A stretch of DNA of 64,000 bases from Heterobilharzia americana (Eukaryota; Platyhelminthes; Trematoda; Strigeidida; Schistosomatidae). The stretch lies in NCBI GenBank assembly GCA_944470555.2, contig OX104130.1, positions 66,593,160 to 66,657,159 of the forward strand, given 5' to 3'. A program made the position numbers and the translations under genes. The notes below the pieces were generated by a model that was not told the DNA's origin, searched no databases, and worked only from the letters and a program-made list of their open reading frames with translations. Shown here piece by piece: positions 35,925 to 47,900 of this stretch (position 1 is its first letter; each line of letters opens with the position of its first letter).

Positions 35925-38900
35925 CTTTGCAAATTTGCCGTCTTTAATAACTGTTTCACAACCATACATTCAATCAAAACATACTATCAAACAAAGCATT
36001 ACCCTTAAAAGGCTCTCCTGTATCTTATCTTGATGCGAATTAGTTGGGTAGACAAAAGTTCATCTAACCCTTTCTATTTGTACCAAGTTTTCGCCGATTA
36101 CTAACTCATCAGCGTTCATGTAACTTTTCCGGTGAGTAAAATGTTTAATTTATCTCACGGTTTATGAACACAGTACCGAAGGCTAGTCATTCAGAATAAG
36201 AAAACTGACAGTAAAGGAGATAGTTCAAATAATAAGAGGACTGGAAAAGAGTTCACTTTGTCTTTAGGTTATTTTACTGTTTATTTTCAAAATTGTAGTG
36301 TTCTGCTTTTTGGTGGAACGGGCTCAGTTACCTTGTGCACATCCATGCAGTAAACAATGAACCGCACTTAATGTGTGTAGTCTTATGGTACTGCCTAACC
36401 ACCCAAACCTTGGTAGGTGGAGTGGGGTTCGGACTCATGACCCACTGGTTCAAAGTCATCTCTCTAAACTACTGAGCCACAGCCCCACAAGATTAAAACT
36501 AAGAACAACGAAAATAATTACTATCTTTAGTTTAGAGGTGTATCTAGTAGCATCTCAAGCCATCACTTGACCTATGAGATCTCATCCAACTACTGTGGAT
36601 GGACAAACAGATACCCACTGAAAAATGTATTTTGTTGCTGATCATTCCTACACGAATAAACCTCTTTTTGTTGGTTGCTTGAATGGTTTATGTGAAACGT
36701 ATTCAAGCTACTGAAGTCACTTTTCTGGGATAACTTCGTCACTTAAGTAAGTATCTGTACATGATTCAGTGTTGGAGATCAGTCAATACGAAGCCATTGA
36801 TAACCCATTTTTCACACCTACAGTCATTCATCAGCAGAAAATGTTTGAAAATTTAAGAAAGCTCATGCTTCCGAGAAAATTCGAATCTGCATTACTTGTT
36901 GCTAAATTGTGATATCCGATTGTCTATTAAGAGTCGCATGTACTACTCAGCAGTCCGCTCTCTTCTACTCTATAGATGTGAAACATGGCCATTCAAGGTG
37001 GAAGGCATGGAAGGCTCCAGCTGTTTGACCATCGTTGCCTCCGTAGTATAGGTCGTATTCCATGGTGTCACCACGTGAGTAACACAGAAGTCATATGTAG
37101 AGTTTTTGTGAGATGAGGTAAGTCAGTTGACACAGTTGTAAACCTTCATCGACTGAAATGTCTGGGACATGTGTTACGTATGCCTAGTCGCCGTCTGCTT
37201 CGTCACACAATGTTGGCTGAAGTAGTTCCAGACTGGAAAAGGGCTCGAGGTGACCAGACTGAAAGATGACAGCAATGTGTGAAGTGTTTGACTGTTGGTT
37301 TGAGCCATGTGGGTCGATGGAGACTAGGTGGTTGGGGTCTGTGGGACAAGAGGAACCAATGGTTGGAGAGTCTAGGCGATCGTGTGACTGAGAACCGATG
37401 TGAGTGGTTCAGATGTATACACACATTATCCTCATCTTAATGATGCTATCCCGAATCTCACCATTTTCTCATTCTTCGTTTCTCTCACTTTTCATACTTT
37501 ATATTTCTTCTGACTGAATTTTCTTTTCTTCATTTTCCACTTTGTTGCCATTTTACTTGATGTACTGATATGATGTGTGTGGACTTGGACAGTTACACAG
37601 TGATACCTGGTCCTATGTTGATATGGACGTTGCTGAATTCAAGGTATTCAGACCAAGACTGATTACTTATAAGAAACCAATGAAAAAATCCTTTAAAATA
37701 AAGTGTTACTTGCACGATGTTGTCGCCGTATGGTAGCAGTATGTCGGAGATAGTAGTTAATTAGACATAAAGAGTTACTGTGCATTACAACCTAGGAGTG
37801 ACTGTTTTCCCCCGGCATAACGCTGCTTGCACCGGCGTATCATTTCTATACGCGCTTATGCCGTTTAAACGCATTTTATTACATTGTGTTTAAAATAGTA
37901 GTAAGTATAGATGTTTTCTTTTCATGACCCAATAAGAATATTTATCTAAATTATGGTTTCATTATATATATATATTTTTTTCTTTAGATATGTTCGTGCT
38001 GAATACTTTCTTAGCATTTCAAAAAGATGGTTGGACAGTAGCACTAAGTCCAAAAATTTGTTATTGTCTAGAGGAGTTAATTACTCATGCAAACGTTGAA
38101 TGTATTATAGTTTTATTGAAAACAATGTCTAAAAATTGGAATGGAGTAATTAATAGCAAATTTGCATATCATGTACTTCATAAAGCTTTACTTAAATGTC
38201 AAGCAATGGAGTATCATACTGATGAATTGATTCTTGATTATGTACAAAGCTTTTGTGCTCATATGAAAGAAAATCTGTCAATTTATATAGAACAACAACA
38301 TGCAACGCATACTTGTCGTATTTATCCACAAATTTTAGCCGGAGTTTTATTAGAAAAGGATCAGATATCAAGTATACTTATCCTTAATAATATCACTTTT
38401 CAAAGATACTTATAAGTCTACAATTCAACTTGTTACTCCGTACGATGAGAATCATGTTGTAACACTTACAGATTTATGCAAGAAATTCCTTTTTAAAAAA
38501 GCACTAAAAGGTAGGTTATTCAACACAATCTGTACACCCTTTAATCTATATACTATTTAGATTATGTGAAAAATGAGAATCTCTGTCCTTTTATACAAGT
38601 ATTATTGCTTGTTGCATCTGCTCGTCTTAGTGATAAATTCATTGAAAAATTTAAAAAAATTATGAAATACTCGGGATTATTTTCTTCTAATACTCAGGGA
38701 GGTGATTTAGACGAAAGGTTGGTTCATTTAATGGGTATTTGTTTTTTCTTATATTAATTATAATGTAATGATGATTGAATTCAGGAAGTAGCCTCTTTCA
38801 CCTATCTAGGCAGCATCATTTCAACTGCAGGCGGCACAGACGAGGACGTCAAAGTCAGAATCGGAAAGACAGCAAGACAGGCGTTCATTAGCCTGAAACC

Positions 38901-41900
38901 AATGTGGAGATCTTCTGCACTCAACATGTGGAACAAGATCCGGATTTTCAACATCAATATCAAGTCAGTGCTTCTGTATGGCTCAGAGACTTAGCGCGTT
39001 ATGAAAGGGATTTCCAATAAACTACAGACATTCATCAACTGCCTACACTGGCTCGATACTGAAGATGAGATGGCCAGAAATAATAAGCAACAAGGAACTC
39101 TGGAAACGAACCAACCAAGAACCCATCGCCCAACAAATATGCAGAAAGAAGTGGAGATGGATTGGATTGAGCATACACTGAGAAGGCCAACTGGGGACAT
39201 CACGCGTCAGGCCAGTCGCTCTAGTGGAACCCAGATGGGAAGCAACGAGTTGGGCGTCCGAGGTGAGGGTGACATGGAGGAGATCGTGCGAGGAAGAAAT
39301 GAGAGCTTGTGGGCTGTCGTGGTTCAAAAGATTTCAGAGAACAGAGTGGAATGGAGACGTGCTACTGTAGCCCTATGTTCCATTAGGAACCCAAGGGACA
39401 AATAATAATAATAAATGATTGAATTCAACTCACTGTTAGTGAATCAGTTACATATGTAAGTTCGCGATACTGCCTAACTGTTCAAACCTTATGATAAGGT
39501 AGATTAATTAGTGACGATATAACTCTTCTCAGTTAATCTAATCAACTACTCATGAGAACTGACTAGTCAAAAGTAACTTTGTGTGATATTCACTTTGCGT
39601 TTGCTATGGATGAAATGTTTATGTATATTCAAAAGATGATCAACTATACCATTTCGATTGTTACTCGAACAGTTAATCAGTTCGTTTGAAATGTTATACA
39701 GTGAAGGAATAGTATCATTTAGTGGATAACGTTTAGGACACAATTTATTGTGCATATTTGTATTCATATTCATACCTGATATGAATATAGACAATAAATT
39801 GTATCCTAAACGTTATCTACTAAATGATACTGTCCCTTCACTGTATAACATTTCTAATAAATAGACTAAAATGGAATTACAATCGACCGCAGTGTTCAAG
39901 TTTTACTCTTATATTAATCAGTTTAGATAGACAAGAAATCAGCTCATAGTCTATTTACCTACTAACTTACCCTTATAAGTTGGTTAATTTGACAAGCACT
40001 TTTAAGACCTATACAGACAGATGAAATCAATGTAAAACTTTATCGGTTCAAACTGCCATTCTTCACAGCAGCATGTAAAAAAGTAGATAGAAAACTAGTG
40101 ATATTAAAGTAGAGAAAAGTGTGTGCGAAGAGAAGGAATTTAAAGATGAAGATTGGTATAAACATTCAAATTTTGGATGTAGTCAGAGAGTGAATAAATC
40201 TGCTTCAAACTTGATAGGATTAATCAATTTGTCATATGATTTACTTTCAACTCATCGGGAACATCAAACACCAAAGGAACTGCCATGAGCTCACCAATAT
40301 TTAGCTTGATCGTTGAAAGAGTGATGCAGAGATTAGAATCAACGGTCATTTCAATAAACAAATAGAAATTTTGGGTTTGTTTCGTTGACGGCACTTTCGT
40401 AATTCTCATAACAAGTGGATTTGGAAAACGTGCACATTTTCACCAAACAAGCCTTTAAAAGTATTTAATCCACAAAAGCAGGAAGTAACAAAATAGCGTT
40501 CCCCGACATTCTTGTCAGTATAACATGATGAAACCATTACAGACTTAATTGAACAGGAGAGTGACACACACAGATCAAGTTTTGAACTGCAATTGTAACT
40601 ACTCAACATCTTACAAGAAGAGTTGTTTACAAACACTGTTTGCACGTGCGACGACTCACTGAAGCACTCAACAGCTACGAGTCAGAAGAAAACCACCTCT
40701 TCAAAGCGTTCACAACTGATGAATGACCAACCAACTTCATCAATAAATACCTATCAACAGAGCACACATCAAGACAATTACGTCAACCTACAAAATGAAT
40801 CACTCTACCGTATATCAAGGATGCCTAAGAAACTGTCAACCGATTACTTCATCTATTCGGCGCAAGCATAGTACACAAACCAGTCAAAACCCTGCAGAAT
40901 ACTCTATGCAAGTAAAGACAAGAATATAATCTACAAAATTGGTTACGAAGACTCCCAATGTCACTAGGTTGGACAATCGAGTCGTCAAATAACCCAAAGA
41001 ACTTATGAACATCAACTTGTAGATAAACATGACATATCATCATTGATATCGATACATGTAGACCAGAACAATCACACATTCCAGTGAGACAACATGGAAA
41101 TACTATAACAAGCAAGTTCAGAAATCCCAAGAAAATTTCTGGGAGCATGGTACTCTAATCAAGTGGCAATCAACAGACACTTAGATATTGACCCAATATG
41201 CAGACTTCTCAGAAGGGGTCAGTCAACTAGAAATCAGTCAAGCAAACCAACTACATAGGTCAAATGATAAAAACAGTTATAAAGGTCAACTCCTGATAAA
41301 AACGAAGGGAAAGTTGCCCCTACCCACAAACTAGTAGCGCTCATGAACATTGATGCAACTTGCAAACGCTTCGCTCCTTGATGAAGTTGCTTGGCTTGGT
41401 GACAAAACGTCCGAGAAGAAACACCATAGCTTGAGGAAAATCAAGCAATTATGATCCACATTCTGAGCCACAAATCTCTTCTACTACCACTACTTTAACA
41501 TGTAGAGGATTTTTAATATTTTTGTATCCTATTTCAAATAATTCTGGTGTCGATTTTATGTGCTGGGAATATTCAGTTGGAATTCCATCAGTAATTTGGT
41601 AAGGTGACACCACTGTGGAACGCAGCCGTCTGGAACTTTTTTTTGTTTACTCATTGGATGTCGCTTTACATACTATTCGCTTATAATAGTATGTGGGTGC
41701 CGCTTTTATTCCTTGTAAGCGTGAATCGAAGATTGTAATGCTTGTTAAGAATTTTAACTGTCACATGAATCTCACTTTTACGGTGGAACCTTCAGTAAAT
41801 GATGCCTCTTTTTACTAAAAGCTGCTAATTGGTAAGTCGAACAAAACGTCCATTCACTGAAAGCCATAATGGACAAGACTGTCCTGTACTTCAAAAGCCT

Positions 41901-44900
41901 TGTTTCACTCCGACGTTTAAGGAGCCTACTTGGAGGGTTATCTTCGTCTTCTTTCCAGTGTTTCCGGAGTATGATATTTCCTCTTTCCAGATCTTATTAG
42001 AAATGTTTTTCAGTACTTGATTTTTTCTCGTTACCATACATACTTTTATGAAAGCTATTTCGGTCTGTTTGGTATCATCTTCACCATAACTGGTGATAAT
42101 CCGTCAGCTGCTTTTTTCCCACAAATTCGTAACAGTGTAGTGGGCGTTGCTTATAAGAATGAATATAAATAGTATATGTTGGGAGGGTGGCATAAATCAT
42201 AGGGAATTACCAGCAATAGGTAAGGATTCCGCCGAGAAAAACGCAAGAGACAAGGCAGGCGTATGAAGAACAAATCAAGAAGGAAGCAGAAGAGGAAATG
42301 AATCATATTTCTCAAATGATGGTTTTAGTGCAAAGTGTACCATATTTAACGACTACTGTCCCACTTGTTGACAATAAACATTCCTTCCTGCATACCTGTC
42401 TTTTGCTTCTTGCAACAGTACAACAGTAAGGAATAGATGTCCCTTCTGAATGTATTAGGTTTTGTTAAAATGCACTTGATTTATTGTTATTATTATTTGT
42501 CCCTTGGGTTCCTAGTGGAACATAGGGCTTCAGTAGCACGTCTCCATTTCAATCTCTTCTCTGCAGTCTTTTCAACCTGGCTCCACGACTGCCCATAACC
42601 TTTCATTTCTTCCTCAAACGATCTCCATATCATCCTTAGACGCCCAACTCGTCGTTTCCCATTTGGGTTCCACTCATGGGCCTGGCTTGGTGCATGATGT
42701 CCTAAAACGGTCTCAGTGTATGCCCAATCCAATCCATCTCCACTTCTGCATATTTGTTGGGCGATATGTTGTGGTTTGGTTGGTTCGTTGTCAGGCTAGA
42801 GATCCTTGTTAATTATTCTTTCTGGCCATCTGATCTGATTTTGAGTATCGAGTGAGCGAGCGTAGTCGGCAGCTGCTGCTGACATCGGGCGATTGGCTTC
42901 CTGAAGGCTTTCACCAACCGGCGTCATTTCGTCTTTCCGATTCCAGCGAGGAATAAGTTTATTTTTATTTATGGTATTTTCTTCGTGCTTTGAAATTTTT
43001 TTAGCGACCGGACTGGTTTTCCGGGTAGGGTTGCTAGCCCTATGCGCACAACCTTCCATGTTTATCTGGGCTTAAGACCGGCTAGTAACTACTGAACTAG
43101 TTAACTAGGCGAGGTTACTTGATTTACTAAATCATATTTAAGTAATTCATGAAGCTCAAATTGGCACAGACGTATGTATGTACCAGCCGCACTTTTTGCA
43201 TGATGGGTTTCGATGCAACTCAGGCGTGCAGGCTGGATTCGCCGAGGGCAGGGTTGGAACCCGCAATCCATTGGTTGAAAGTCCAGTTGCTAAGCAAGTG
43301 AGCCACACCACCAACTCATATTTACTTAAATCTATTACACCAAGTGATAGTTCATATTTTTAACAGTTGGAAAGATTATGACAACAAAAAACATGTATCC
43401 AACGTAATGCTAGTTCTATAAACAACTATGCACAACTAAACTCTATCGGTTTTCAAATCAAATTATTGGTGATTTATTGTCATGATGTCTATCCTTTTTA
43501 ACATAGAGTTTTATCTTAGAATAATTTTTTATATCATTTTAATGGTTATTATTTGGTTCACCTATCTTATCAGTATGCTTAAACAACAATTTTCTTATCG
43601 ATGATGGTTCACTGTTCTCTGAACTTTGTTATTTTTGTCGTGGATGTTTCATCACCAGGCTTGGTGATATCTTTAGCAATAACTTTGTAAAGACTCGAAA
43701 GCATATTCAAATTTCACTATGAATGTTTACGTAACGTCCTAACTAATTTTGAGTGTTATCCAATTGAAAGTTGGAGAAGAGATTTTTATCACACGGTGAC
43801 CACTTTGACCTTACATTTCACTCAGTTACACTGATAGAGAATCCCTCTTAGAGTAGAATTGTACTATTTGTTACTATCACTCTGTGCTTTAGTATTGATT
43901 TCGTTGGTCAGTTTGCATTTTTAGTTGATAGATGCATGTTTTTCTAATTATCTTATAGATTAGGTGTATATTCATGTATCTGTTGATTGAATTTTCGTTG
44001 AAATGTTGTTCTTCTAAAAGATTCTCTGGCAGCCTTTTTTTCATCTGCTCTTTGAAGGATTTCCACACTCTCCCAGTGAAATTTGTGATCATGATTGTTT
44101 GTTTGCATTGAAACTAAGGAAGTTGCATTTTGTCGGTTTACTGCTAGTCGGTGTCCATGAATGCTTCGAACAATCCTAAGGCTAAACTGGCTAACATAGT
44201 GTTGCGAACAATCTTCACAGTTAGTTTTTAGATTATATTTGTCCTATATTCTTTTGGCTTGCACAACATACTATGCAGTGATTTCGCTTGTTTGTGTGCT
44301 ACTCCACTCTTGGACGGGGGAAACAATCGGTTGACGGTTTCTGAGATATCCTTGATGTAGGGTAGAGTAACGTGTTTATTAATTCGAGGCATTTGCACTA
44401 TTCTGTGTTCTACTGATAAACACATTTTGATAAAGTTGTGTATGTAGTTATTGGTTCTGAACAATTCGTATAGTACAAAGTATACTGAAGGTCGGTAAAG
44501 ACAGAACCTTAATATTCGTGTGTGATTCCAGTATGCTTCACTTCTTTATGAAATTAATGCTAAGGATATCACCAAGTCTAATGATGAAATGTCTACGACA
44601 AAATATAACAGCTCAGTGAACACCGAACTACCATCATCCTCGCCCTGAACTGCAATTCATTTCAACTTTTTTTTAAAAATTGTTATCACACTTTTCCATA
44701 ATATAGATATCTAAGTGCCTATACTCATCCAGTTGTTACATACTTTGCTGAACTTATGGTGGAAGTTATGCCGGGAGCTTATTTTGCTGACTTCTTAAAC
44801 GATTACATCTTATTAAAATGCTCTAAATCTTCAGATGGCGTAGATTCTATATCATTAGCTGATCTTTTCATGTCACATTCAACTGCTAGTCGTGTTTTAC

Positions 44901-47900
44901 GTGCAGTTATCCGACGTCTAACCAAACCGATTGATATTCAAAATTTTTTACGAGTTATCCAGTCTTGCAAAGATAATAATTATGGACTATGTGGTGCTCT
45001 TTCCAATGGACAATATAATGTATTAACTGAACTGGCCGATTTATGCATTAGACATCCATCTGAAGAATTTCAACGTACATTCTTACGGGTAAACGTTTCC
45101 TTCTTTTATTTTGGCATAACATCGCTTATATTATATGAAATCTTCACACTTTTGACTGCTCTATGAATCGTTAGTAATATATGAAAATCAGGATACTTAT
45201 TTGTTAAGTTTGTGTTGATGATATTGTTTAGAATGATTATGAAAACTTCATGATTAAGCGATCCAGCTCAGATGACATAACACCATCAGAATACTGTGTA
45301 TTCCTTCTACATTTTCAAACATTATAGCATGAATGGAGTACCATTTTAACTATCTGAAATAGCTGTGGTTTTGCAGACTAGTATTGATACTGAGGGATGA
45401 TTGAAGGTGAAAAGAAAATGTAAACCGAGGTCGGATTCGAACCAGTGACCACCGGACCTCGTAACTCAGTTGTCAGAGCATCGGGTTGAAAACCCCGGTG
45501 ATCGCTGGTTCGACTCCGACCGCGGTCCAAATTTTCATTTCACATTCAATCATCACCCAGTACCACTAATAAAGTAGTCAATTTCGCCATGCATCGACTG
45601 AATATCCATCATCTTGCCAGAAAGTTATTATTATTTTGGTATGTACAATGTGGATTCGAGATGGTTTTCGTTCACAAAGATTTCTAACTCTTTATTGAAC
45701 ATGCATAGAATCATGCAATAAGTAGCTGAGTCATATTAATTTTTAATCCCTCGATGACTTATAATTGATACTGGGTGAGGATTGAAAGTGAAATGAAAAT
45801 CTAGACCCGTTACAGGATTGGAATCAGAAAGCACTGTGTTATCAACCCATTGATCTACTAACTGGGCTACGAAACTTACTAATGAGCAGATCTTAGTTTC
45901 ACTTGAATCATCTAAGGTTTTGTCCGACTACCATGTGAATTGATAATGCGTGTTATCATCCGTTCAATCGAATCCTGCCGCGACCTAGATTTTCATTTCA
46001 TCTTCAATCATCACCTTCGTAGTATAGGCCGTATTCCATGGTGTCACCACGTGAGTAACACAGAAGTCAGGTGTAGAGTTATAAAGAGAAGAGACGAGAT
46101 AGTTGACACAGTTGTAAACCTTCATCGACTGAGATGGCTGGGACATGTGTTATATATGCCTAGTCGCCGTCTGCTTCGTCACACAATGTTGGCTGAAGTA
46201 GTTCCAGACTGGAAGAAGGCTCGAGGTGACCAGACTGAAAGATGACAGCAATGTGTGAAGTGTTTGACTGTTGGTTTGAGCCATGTGGGTCGATGGAGAC
46301 TAGGTGGTTGGGGTCTGTGGGACAAGAGGAACCAATGGTTGGAGAGTCTAGGCGATCGTGTGACTGAGAACCGATGTGAGTGGTTCAGATGTATACACAC
46401 ATTATCCTCATCTTAATGATGCTATCCCGAATCTCACCATTTTCTCATTCTTCGTTTCTCTCTCTTTTCATACTTTATATTTCTTCTGACTGAATTTTCT
46501 TTTCTTCATTTTCCACTTTGTTGCCGTTTTACTTGATGTACTGATATGATGTGTGTGGACTTGGACCGTTACGCAGTAATGCCTGGTCCTATGTTGATTT
46601 GGATGCGTGGATGGACAGTCATCACCTAGGGTTATCATTTTATTAAAAGATGTATGGGAACACTTATTTGGATGGTGCTTTCCTACTGCTGTCAATACTC
46701 TTATGTTAGAAACATTGTCTTCTAACTTTTTTTAAAAGGGTATCTGCTATTATTATGTTTCTTTTAAATGGATCAGTAAAAAAATTTTGTTGTATAATAA
46801 ATAGGTGAGTAAAGTAGTCCATCTCCAACCGGTACAGGTGTTTTTGTAATAATCTGTGAGTTATACTTGAAATATGAGGGTTTGTGATACCACTCAATTA
46901 CTCAGATCGAAGTAAATGAGGTAAGGTTTGAACCGTGGACCCAATGCTCGGTCTTGGATTAGTTTTTTCCTGATATGAAGATTAAAAGCTCCAAGTTTCT
47001 GTCGTGAACGAGTTTCATTTGAACACGTTTCTCCAGTTTTTTGTTTGTTATTAATATAGCTTAAAATAATGTTTTTCTAATGTCTAAACGAATTCATCAA
47101 CTTAGTGAGAGCGAAGATGAAGATAATCTGAACCATGTGATGTATTGTGGACACCATAAATGTTAAACAATCTGATAGTAACATAAATTCCCAAATTACG
47201 TTGATTAGTCTACCGAGGGTAAAGAATACCATCTTGTTGATCAAACTGTATCGACCAAGTTTACAATTTGGTCACCAAAGTTGGCTATTCGCCATTGTGA
47301 TGAACTTAGATTGATGTTACTTAGGTGTTTGAAGTAAATCGAGATCTTTAGGGGGTGTCAATTTCTTCGGGGTTACCAATGAGAAAGAGAAGTAAAAACA
47401 ATAAAACTAGTGCTCATTAATGACTTGCTTCGAGATGAAATCCCCGAAGTTCTAATGCTAAGTCATGACTGGTAGGGAGACAGTTACTCAACGTCGACAT
47501 TGAATGGAGGTTGAGCTATATCGTGAACTGGCAGAAGTGAAAAGTGTGAACCACTGACTTTTTGATCCCATGGCTGAATGACGATATGCTGGCTGTGGAA
47601 CCTGAAGGTCCTGGGTTCGACCCCTGGTGGGGTCATGGATGTACACTGCTGAGGAGTCCTACACTAGGATGAAACAGCTATCCAGTGCTCCCAGGTTTCC
47701 AATGGTTCCTCAACTGATGTCAGTCCGTGATGAATACTACCTCAAAATTAAAATCCCCATTCATCTCGAACATACATTACTGTATGGTGGTCATTAGTGA
47801 CATACTTCCAGATGGATATTCTGAAGTCATGATGAGAAGCCATGACCTGTGGGGTCGACCAGTCGGAAGGCAAGCGGATGCCAACAGAAGGCCTTGCGTG

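Noticed and set aside
38718..38757. Alternative exon 4 donor at atgg|gtattt (38743)
   Set aside because: It would leave one base of a split codon, which does not fit the single leading base of exon 5. The donor at 38718 keeps frame.
46706..46897. 63-codon - strand frame resembling a Penelope N-terminal segment
   Set aside because: Similarity is limited to a short Leu/His/Lys-rich pattern, with no RT or nuclease nearby.
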